Shown here: positions 57,622 to 64,000 of the stretch, piece after piece
Position numbering within the stretch: position 1 is the stretch's first letter
Layout: every line of letters starts with the position of its first letter
Assembly: GCA_016712225.1 (NCBI GenBank)
Contig: JADJRL010000003.1
Location: 765,001-829,000, forward strand
Direction of reading: 5' to 3'
Source: Candidatus Defluviibacterium haderslevense
GTDB lineage: Bacteria; Bacteroidota; Bacteroidia; Chitinophagales; Saprospiraceae
Length of the DNA stretch: 64,000 nucleotides
Notes under the pieces: generated by a model
What the model was told of the DNA's origin: nothing
What the model saw: only the letters and a program-made list of their open reading frames with translations
Database searches by the model: none
Program-made: the position numbers and the translations under genes

Positions 57622-58188
57622 ATGGAACGACTAGAATACTTCAAACTATTTCATAAGCTCGGTACTTCTGATTATGATCTATTGACCCAAAATCTGAAAG
57701 CTAAAACCTTTAAGAAAGGTGACTTTATAATGGTCCCAGGACAAACACAACGGGAACTATATTTTGTAAAAAGCGGTGTTCAAATGTCTTACTTTGACTC
57801 AGAAAACAAAACACATGTCATCGCTTTTACATACGCTCCAAATCTATGCGCCATTCCTGAATCTTTTTCATTTCAAATTCCTTCAAAATATTTTTTGACT
57901 TGCCTTACTGATAGCGAATTTGAATACATCACTTATGACGACCTTCAAAACCTGTTTGACCAATCGCAACAAATAGAGCGACTTTTCAGACGAATGACGG
58001 AAGCTGTTTTGGCAGGTATGATCAACCGACATATTGAACTTCACAGTATGACGATTGCAGAACGATACAAAACTTTTTGCCAGCGCAGTCCGTATTTACT
58101 TCAAATTATCCCACACAAATACATTGCGTCTTATTTAGGTATTGACCCAACTAATTTTAGCAAGCTTTTTAATAGCGTTAAGTTCTGA
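57622..58188 (+). CDS. Crp/Fnr family transcriptional regulator-like protein
   Basis: The 188-residue product has a cyclic-nucleotide-binding-type beta-roll (FKKGDFIMVPGQTQRELYFVKSG, HVIAFTYAPNLCAIPE) followed by a short C-terminal helix region (IAERYKTFCQRSPYLLQ, IASYLGIDPTNFSKL) that forms the HTH. The cAMP-contact RxS motif is not visible, so the effector is unknown. It is immediately upstream of the alpha/beta-hydrolase and may regulate it. Confidence 0.85.
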   Translation: MERLEYFKLFHKLGTSDYDLLTQNLKAKTFKKGDFIMVPGQTQRELYFVKSGVQMSYFDSENKTHVIAFTYAPNLCAIPESFSFQIPSKYFLTCLTDSEFEYITYDDLQNLFDQSQQIERLFRRMTEAVLAGMINRHIELHSMTIAERYKTFCQRSPYLLQIIPHKYIASYLGIDPTNFSKLFNSVKF

Positions 58189-58264
58189 TGTTGGTATTGA
58201 CCAACATTTGTGTTCCAATCAATACCGAACTTTGCCATAGTTTTTCACAACAATCATTTTTAAG

Positions 58265-59128
58265 ATGGCAAATCATTGGCTTGACAAATCAGAGTACCCG
58301 TTTACATCAAACTATTTTAATATCAACGGACAAAAGTTGCACTATATTGATGAAGGAAAAGGCGAATCTATTTTGTTTGTTCACGGAACGCCTTCTTGGA
58401 GTTTTGATTATCGCAACATTATTAAAAAACTGAAAATAAATTATAGATGTTTTGCTATTGACCACATTGGATTTGGACTTTCAGACAAACCAGAACATTA
58501 CGATTACACAACACAAAACCATAGCAAAACATTAGAAAAATTTGTACTTGAAAAACAGTTGGACAACATTACGCTTGTTGTACACGATTTTGGTGGTCCA
58601 ATAGGATTAAACTTTGCTATGCAATACCCCGCAAAAATAAAACGTTTCGTTATTCTCAACACATGGTTGTGGAGCAGTAAAAATGATCCTGACTTTATTA
58701 AGTTAAGCAGGATTTTAAAAAGTCCCTTGCTACCTTTTTTATATCGCTATCTTAACTTTTCACCTAAGTTTATTTTACCTAAATCGTTTGGCTACAACAA
58801 ACTTCCGAAACATTTATTAAATCAATACACCAAGCCATTTGCCAACAAATCCCAACGAAATGGGGCATTGGCATTTGCCAAATCCTTGCTTAACGATCAG
58901 GATTGGTTTGATGATCTTTGGAACAAACGTCAATCCATTTCAGCCAAGCCTACATTGTTTGTTTGGGGAATGAAAGACGCAATTATCAAGCCCCAAAACC
59001 TTGAAAAATTTCAAAGCGCTTTTACCAATTCAGAGACATTAAAGTTGGAAACAAGCGGTCATTTTCCACAAGAAGAACAACCCGAAAAAGTAATAAGTGC
59101 TATACTTGACTTTCTAAACGAACACTAA
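58265..59128 (+). CDS. Alpha/beta hydrolase, haloalkane-dehalogenase-like
   Basis: The 287-residue hydrolase has an oxyanion-loop motif HGTPSWSFDY (about 40-49), AIDHIGFGLSDKP, nucleophile elbow VVHDFGGPIG with Asp108 as the probable nucleophile, and C-terminal His in SGHFPQEE. An Asp nucleophile groups it with haloalkane dehalogenases and epoxide hydrolases. The Trp that usually follows the nucleophile and binds halide is Phe here, so true dehalogenation is uncertain. Confidence 0.82.
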   Translation: MANHWLDKSEYPFTSNYFNINGQKLHYIDEGKGESILFVHGTPSWSFDYRNIIKKLKINYRCFAIDHIGFGLSDKPEHYDYTTQNHSKTLEKFVLEKQLDNITLVVHDFGGPIGLNFAMQYPAKIKRFVILNTWLWSSKNDPDFIKLSRILKSPLLPFLYRYLNFSPKFILPKSFGYNKLPKHLLNQYTKPFANKSQRNGALAFAKSLLNDQDWFDDLWNKRQSISAKPTLFVWGMKDAIIKPQNLEKFQSAFTNSETLKLETSGHFPQEEQPEKVISAILDFLNEH

Positions 59129-59345
59129 AACCGTAACTAAAATTCAGTTAATATACAAACGCCTACTTAAATAAAGATATGAAGATCAAAAACTCTGATT
59201 AAAGTTTAACAAAATAGTTTATTGTACAAACAGATCAACTAATGCGGACGATAACTAAGAATGCCAAATTAAGAGTACCAATAATTTTAAAATTAATTAA
59301 GAGATGTGATTATAATGTAATAACTTTATTTCATTAAATCTAAAA

Positions 59346-59606
59346 ATGGAAGCAAAAGTTATACAAATTGGCAATTCTAAAGGACTTCGTTTAAGCAAAG
59401 TCATTTTTGAAAAATATGAAATAGGGGAGCTTGTAAACTTAAGATTGGAAGACCATTGTATTATCATTGAACCTATAAAAAAACCCAGATATAATTGGAC
59501 CAAATCTTTCAAAGAAATGCGAAAAAATGGAGATGATGAACTGTTGATGAATGATTTTTTTGAAGAAGAGTCAACTTGGGAATGCAAACCAACCAACACA
59601 AAATAG
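59346..59606 (+). CDS. AbrB/MazE-type antitoxin
   Basis: The 86-residue product has an N-terminal AbrB/MazE swapped-hairpin domain (VIQIGNSKGLRLSKVIFEKYEIGELVNLRLED) and an acidic C-terminal tail (DDELLMNDFFEEESTWE), as in MazE antitoxins that bind MazF. It overlaps the truncated mazF-like frame by 25 bases, the usual mazEF arrangement. Confidence 0.85.
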   Translation: MEAKVIQIGNSKGLRLSKVIFEKYEIGELVNLRLEDHCIIIEPIKKPRYNWTKSFKEMRKNGDDELLMNDFFEEESTWECKPTNTK

Positions 59607-59755
59607 TAATTGTTAACCTTGATCCTACCATTGGGAGTAGGATAAAAAAACCAAGCCCATATGTGGTCCTCTCACCTAATGAGATGAACCATTATCTACG
59701 AACAATAATCTTAAAAAAATTTTGCTTACACAAAGTGTTCCGAATAAAAAAATAG
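59582..59755 (+). pseudogene. Truncated MazF/PemK-type toxin
   Basis: The frame encodes 57 residues: IVIVNLDPTIGSRIKKPSPY then VVLSPNEMNHYLRTIIL, closely matching the N-terminal half of MazF/PemK endoribonucleases. It then diverges (KKFCLHKVFRIKK) and stops. Normal MazF is about 110 residues, so the core beta-sheet and the C-terminal dimer surface are missing. It is probably an inactive relic, leaving MazE as an orphan antitoxin. Confidence 0.75.
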
Positions 59756-59790
59756 ATTCATACCTTGATTCATCATCTCCTTAATTTTCT

Positions 59791-60810
59791 CTAATTCTCT
59801 TCCGTTCTACTATACTCCTGATTGTACAAATCAATAAGTAAGACCAGTAATGAAATGAGAATGGGTCCAAAAATAAGACCTATAAAGCCAAACAGTTTAA
59901 GTCCTACAATAACTCCAAATATAGTAATCAATGGATGGGTATCACCAATTTTTTTTAGCAACCAAAATCTAAAAATATTATCAACTGATCCAACAATTAT
60001 AAATCCATACAATAATAAAAAAACACCCCATGGCACATGTCCATTATATATTAAAACGAAAGCAAGTGGGATATATACTAACATGGCACCAAGAAATGGA
60101 ACAAAAGAAACAAGAAAAGTCACAACAAACCAAAGAAAAGGTTCATCCACGCCAGCGATCCAATACCCAAGCAAAGCAACTAAACTCTGAAATAAAGAAA
60201 CTAGTGGAACCCCGATGGCATTACTAAAAACCAGGGCCTGGAGGTTTTTTCTGAAATATTTGGTATTCGTATCATTTAGTGGGAGAAAGGACAATAGCTT
60301 GCGTTCCATATTCTTACCGTTAGTTAATAAAAAGTATAATATGAAATATAAAATAACCACCAGACCCAGACTATTTAATGTAGCACTTAGAATCATACGG
60401 CCTTCTTGAACCAGCCAATCGCTAACTGATCCAATATTATCCTGGGTCATAATTTCGACTCCATATCTAACTTCCAAATCATGTATAAATTTTTGCACAT
60501 AGATGTATATATTTTGTGAATTTTGTAAATAAGGCAAAAATTGCTTACCAAGTATTTGTATCAAGGCATTCATTGGAAATAAAAACAAAATCATAGAAAT
60601 GATCATCAACATGATAGCTGAAATTCCTTTAGGCCATTTCTTAGTTATGGTAAGATATGACATGGGTTTTCGTAGTAATATATAAAGTGTATAAGCACCT
60701 AAAAAGGAAGGAATAAATGTTTTTAAATTCCAGAATATGAGTATCACTAATGATAAAATAACCAGAATGAAAAAAATTTGGCGCGTTAGTGAATTTGAAA
60801 TTTGGTTCAT
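59791..60810 (-). CDS. AI-2E family transporter
   Basis: The integral membrane protein of about 339 residues has 7-8 hydrophobic segments and the family-typical C-terminal half: VSFVPFLGAMLVYIP, IVGSVDNIFRFWLLKK and GLIFGPILISLLVLL. AI-2E proteins export small molecules or ions (autoinducer-2 exporter TqsA, Na+/H+ antiporters in others); the substrate here is unknown. An ATG 22 codons upstream (60876) gives a longer, charged N-terminus; the ATG at 60810 starting MNQISNSLTRQI is preferred. Confidence 0.87.
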   Translation of the reverse strand: MNQISNSLTRQIFFILVILSLVILIFWNLKTFIPSFLGAYTLYILLRKPMSYLTITKKWPKGISAIMLMIISMILFLFPMNALIQILGKQFLPYLQNSQNIYIYVQKFIHDLEVRYGVEIMTQDNIGSVSDWLVQEGRMILSATLNSLGLVVILYFILYFLLTNGKNMERKLLSFLPLNDTNTKYFRKNLQALVFSNAIGVPLVSLFQSLVALLGYWIAGVDEPFLWFVVTFLVSFVPFLGAMLVYIPLAFVLIYNGHVPWGVFLLLYGFIIVGSVDNIFRFWLLKKIGDTHPLITIFGVIVGLKLFGFIGLIFGPILISLLVLLIDLYNQEYSRTEEN

Positions 60811-61096
60811 AGTAATTTGTTTATATCGCAAGGCATTAGGAATCGTAATATACTGCTTATTCTGTATTAAAGTCATTATTTTAACAGGTTGTAATGAATC
60901 AAAACTATATGTTTTCGCTCTGCATTCTGTTTTCTACTCTAATGGCTACTTCAATACTCAGCATATTCCCAAAGTTGTTAATTATTTCTTAAATTACGAA
61001 TTGTTTCGTAGATGATATAAATAATACCTACTTTTGGCTTTGAACTTTTAGACAAGTTGCACATTCACTAATATTTAATACTATAGTCTACAATTT

Positions 61097-63523
61097 ATGA
61101 AACTATTTTTCAATCTTATATCACTCTCCTTTGCATTATCTATCAGTGCTCAAAACACCTCAATTAAAGGCCTTTTGTTGGAAGAAGATGGATCAGCATT
61201 ACCTTTTGCAAATACATTGCTGTTCCAATCGTCAGATAGTAGTTTGGCAAAAGCCAATTTAAGTACTGAAACCGGACAATTCAGTTTCAATGATATGCCT
61301 GAAGGAAATTACAATATTTTAGTCAGATACTTAGGCATGGAAGATTACACCATAGAAAACATTCAGGTCAAATCCAAAGCACCTATAGATCTTGGAGCCA
61401 TAAAACTTAAATCATCAGGAATTCAACTCCATGAAGCTATCGTTAAAGCTGACAGAACTTTAATAGAAGTTAAGCCGGACCGTCTGGTTTTCAATGTTGA
61501 AGGAACCATAAATAGCGCTGGTTCAGATGCACTCACCTTGTTGCGCAAAGCACCCAGTGTCACTGTAGACAATAATGACAATATTACAGTCTTGGGACGC
61601 TCTGGAGCTTTAATCTATGTCGATGGTAAACGACTTCCGATTAACGGTGCTGATTTAACCAATTACCTTCAAAATCTACCCGCAGATCAAATCGATAGAA
61701 TTGATATCATTACGAATCCGGGTTCCCGATATGAAGCAGAAGGCAATGCAGGAATTATAGATATTCGATTGAAAAGAAATAAAAATTTTGGAACGAATGG
61801 TTCTGTAAACACCTCATTAAGTCAAGGCAAATATGGAAGATACAATATAAGCACCACTGCAAATTATCGAAACACTAAATTCAATATTTTTGGCAATGCA
61901 GGATTGGGTCAGCAAAAAGGATTCAATACTTTAGATTTTATCAGTTATCAAAACGGATTGTATATAGAAGAACTCAACGAAACTTTATACAATGGTCGTT
62001 TTACAAATATCAGATTGGGCGGTGATTATTTTATAAATCCGCATCATACGATTGGCGTTTTAGTAACCAATGGATATCATAAAGGCGATCCTTTAGGTTT
62101 CAATCGTATTAAATTAGCGAATGATGTCATCCCTTATGTTTTTGATAGTATTTTAATAGCTCACACAGAGACTCACAATATTAGAAGACAAAATACTTAT
62201 AATCTCAATTACAGGTATGTCGCTCAAAAAGGAAAAAGTCTCAATGTGGATTTAGATTTTGGGCGATTTAATAATGCGTCAGATCGAAATCAACCAAACC
62301 AATATTTCAATGCCGATCAAACCCAAGTTTTAAGTGAATCCGTCAACCAATTTAGTACACCAACAGATATTGATATTTATACTTTAAAATTAGATTATGA
62401 TCAAGATTTGTGGACCGGCAAAATCAGTATTGGAAGCAAATTAAGTCGTGTTATTTCTGATAATACTTATTTAGTATACGATGAAATCAACCTTACTCCT
62501 GTAAGAAATGATAAACGCTCCAATCGATTTAAATATGAAGAAAATGTCTATGCCGGATATATCAATTATAATAGAAATTTAAATAGTAAGTGGCAGGTTT
62601 CCGGTGGACTTAGATTAGAACAAACAGATGCAACAGGAGATCTAAAAGCATTCTTACCCGAATTACAAGAACCTCCGGTTCAATTGAATTATTTGAGTTG
62701 GTTTCCAAGCGCAGGAATCAGTTGGCAATTATCCCCAAAACATAATTTTGCACTAAATTATGGACGTAGAATAAACCGACCTGACTATAATGTTTTAAAT
62801 CCTTTTAATAACCAGTTAAGTCAATTGTCCTTCGAAAGAGGCAATCCATTTCTAAATCCGGAAATTGTCAATAACATAGAATTAGGATATACGCTTGCTT
62901 CAAGATATAATTTAAAATTTGGATATAGTTTAACCAATGATCAAATCACAAGACTTATTGGACCTGATACATCGGACCTAAGAGCGAGTTATATCAACTG
63001 GGAAAATTTAGCTACTCAAAAAATTTGGAGTGGCAATTTAAGTGCGCCCATAGATATCAATTCATTTTGGAACGCCTATATCAATTTAAGTTCAACGTAT
63101 ACAGATAATCAGGCGGACTATGGTGATGGTGCTACAGTAGATGTTCAGGCTTTTAATTATTCGATTTATGAACAAAATACATTTAATTTACCGAAAGGTA
63201 TTAAAGTTGAATTATCAGGATATTATTCTGGTCCGGGTGTTTGGGGTGGTGTATTTGTTTTTGAACCAAGTTGGAGTATAGACCTGGGCATACAAAAGAA
63301 ATTTCTTAATGAACGCCTGAATGTCAAATTGAGTGGCAGTGATTTATTTTATCAGTCCGGATGGGATGGCAAATCTGATTTTAATGGCCTAAGAGCTGAA
63401 GGTTTTGGAAGATATGATAGTCGCAGAATCAGCCTAAGTCTGGGATATCAATTTGGAAACCAAAATGTAAAATCACGCAAACGCGAAACCGGATTGGAAG
63501 TGGAAGCTGGACGGGTGCAGTAA
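61097..63523 (+). CDS. TonB-dependent outer-membrane receptor (OMP_b-brl_3 family)
   Basis: The 808-residue outer-membrane protein has a signal peptide (ending SISAQ), a carboxypeptidase-regulatory-like domain (SIKGLLLEEDGSALPFANTL, to ~110), a plug with VNNAGSDALTLLRKAP-like and GRSGALIYVDGKRLP motifs and DQIDRIDIITNPGSRYEAEG, then a long barrel ending with LSLGYQFGNQN and a basic tail. This is the outer-membrane beta-barrel family 3 type of TonB receptor. The substrate is unknown. A repeat array follows the stop codon. Confidence 0.9.
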   Translation: MKLFFNLISLSFALSISAQNTSIKGLLLEEDGSALPFANTLLFQSSDSSLAKANLSTETGQFSFNDMPEGNYNILVRYLGMEDYTIENIQVKSKAPIDLGAIKLKSSGIQLHEAIVKADRTLIEVKPDRLVFNVEGTINSAGSDALTLLRKAPSVTVDNNDNITVLGRSGALIYVDGKRLPINGADLTNYLQNLPADQIDRIDIITNPGSRYEAEGNAGIIDIRLKRNKNFGTNGSVNTSLSQGKYGRYNISTTANYRNTKFNIFGNAGLGQQKGFNTLDFISYQNGLYIEELNETLYNGRFTNIRLGGDYFINPHHTIGVLVTNGYHKGDPLGFNRIKLANDVIPYVFDSILIAHTETHNIRRQNTYNLNYRYVAQKGKSLNVDLDFGRFNNASDRNQPNQYFNADQTQVLSESVNQFSTPTDIDIYTLKLDYDQDLWTGKISIGSKLSRVISDNTYLVYDEINLTPVRNDKRSNRFKYEENVYAGYINYNRNLNSKWQVSGGLRLEQTDATGDLKAFLPELQEPPVQLNYLSWFPSAGISWQLSPKHNFALNYGRRINRPDYNVLNPFNNQLSQLSFERGNPFLNPEIVNNIELGYTLASRYNLKFGYSLTNDQITRLIGPDTSDLRASYINWENLATQKIWSGNLSAPIDINSFWNAYINLSSTYTDNQADYGDGATVDVQAFNYSIYEQNTFNLPKGIKVELSGYYSGPGVWGGVFVFEPSWSIDLGIQKKFLNERLNVKLSGSDLFYQSGWDGKSDFNGLRAEGFGRYDSRRISLSLGYQFGNQNVKSRKRETGLEVEAGRVQ

Positions 63524-63545
63524 TGTAACTTAGTCGTCAGTTGTG

Positions 63546-63645
63546 GATGGTGATCGGTTTGAAGGGTAATCGGTTTGAAGGGCAATCGGTTTGAATGGTG
63601 ATCGGGTAATCAGTTTGAAGGGTAATCGGTTAATGGGTAAAGGGA
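63546..63645 (+). repeat. GGTAATCGGTTTGAA-type 3'-flank repeat, site 3
   Basis: It begins about 22 bases after the receptor stop, with six degenerate copies of a 16-bp unit (GTAATCGGTTTGAAGG). One partial unit interrupts the period. Same orientation relative to the preceding gene as the arrays at 34964 and 36221. Confidence 0.75.
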
Positions 63646-63747
63646 CATCATAGTACAACTAAAAAAATATTAAAATATAAAGCATATAAACACTTGACTG
63701 TATAATAGTTAAGAAACTAATACTAATAAATATATAGTATTACAGCT

Positions 63748-64000
63748 TTAGTAAATTACAAATTTTTCACTTCTAGGGACCAGACCTTCTTTGGTTTTAG
63801 CTTGAATTAAATAGATGCCTTTATTGAATGTAGATATTGAAATTGATTTTAACTTTTCCTGGAAATTTGATGACATTAATTTTCCTTGAGCATCAAATAT
63901 TAGAATATCTATAATTTCTACCCTTGGGTTAATGGACAATTCCTGATTACCCATTGGAATTAAATTGGAAAACAAAATACTTTGATTACCTGATTTATTA
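63748..64000 (-). CDS. T9SS-sorted protein, C-terminal part only (runs off the window)
   Basis: The minus-strand frame is open from the window edge to a stop at 63748. The 84 residues seen include NQELSINPRVEIIDILIFDAQGK and KGIYLIQAKTKEG, typical of a T9SS type A C-terminal sorting domain. The remainder of the protein lies beyond the window, so the cargo's function is unknown. Confidence 0.75.
   Translation of the reverse strand, partial: NKSGNQSILFSNLIPMGNQELSINPRVEIIDILIFDAQGKLMSSNFQEKLKSISISTFNKGIYLIQAKTKEGLVPRSEKFVIY

Noticed and set aside
58188..58433. 81-codon frame overlapping the start of the hydrolase gene
   Set aside because: Overlaps a strongly supported alpha/beta-hydrolase in another frame.
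63546..63645. CRISPR-like short repeats at the receptor 3' end
   Set aside because: Units of 16 bp are contiguous and degenerate without spacers.

Overview
The window looks like chromosomal DNA of a Bacteroidota bacterium, probably from the Saprospiria/Chitinophagia side of the phylum. This is inferred from AT-rich sequence, TAnnTTTG-type -7 promoter boxes placed close to start codons, at least six secreted proteins ending in a type IX secretion (T9SS, Por) C-terminal sorting domain, a FecI/FecR/TonB receptor/DUF4249 uptake operon, a GYDIA-type GHMP kinase and a SMUG2-type DNA glycosylase. No rRNA or species-diagnostic gene is present, so the family is not certain.

Positions 1-9 kb: the start of a secreted protein leaving the window, a lipoprotein, a B12-type radical SAM enzyme with a small VF530 protein, a DEAD-box helicase with a DbpA-like tail, an ABC-2 transporter operon with a LolA-like periplasmic protein, and a helical unknown. 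Positions 9-32 kb: large T9SS cargo proteins (a DUF7619 protein, a CotH/lamin-tail/beta-helix giant, a protein with an internal duplication, an Asp-box protein) interspersed with housekeeping genes: GHMP kinase, ferredoxin-NADP reductase-like protein, methylmalonyl-CoA epimerase, methyltransferase, SMUG2 glycosylase, thrS, dodecin and oligopeptidase B.

Positions 32-40.3 kb are accessory. An orphan error-prone-type DNA polymerase III alpha (dnaE2-like) is much more GC-rich than its neighbours and has two copies of a 17-bp palindrome over its promoter. Next come a DUF559 nuclease gene bracketed by inverted hairpin repeats, an outer-membrane barrel protein, a rifampin ADP-ribosyltransferase (arr), and a tandem array of three GIY-YIG nuclease genes. 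The array's 353-bp units are bounded by copies of the last 20 bases of the adjacent tRNA-Ser gene.

Positions 40.3-52.4 kb return to core functions: the DUF4249/TonB/FecR/ECF sigma operon, a lipoprotein, tRNA-His, an ASPIC/UnbV T9SS protein, a methyltransferase and purA. Positions 52.9-59.8 kb are a second accessory stretch: a three-gene HipBST-like toxin-antitoxin, an Mrr-like restriction enzyme, an SRPBCC protein, a Crp-family regulator with a haloalkane-dehalogenase-like hydrolase, and a MazEF locus whose toxin is truncated. The window ends with an AI-2E family permease, a TonB-type outer-membrane receptor, and the T9SS tail of a protein that runs off the edge.

The main non-coding signals are the GIY-YIG/tRNA-Ser array, the DUF559 inverted-repeat element, a 16-bp-period repeat family found just after the stop codons of three unrelated genes in the same orientation, and the dnaE2 operators.
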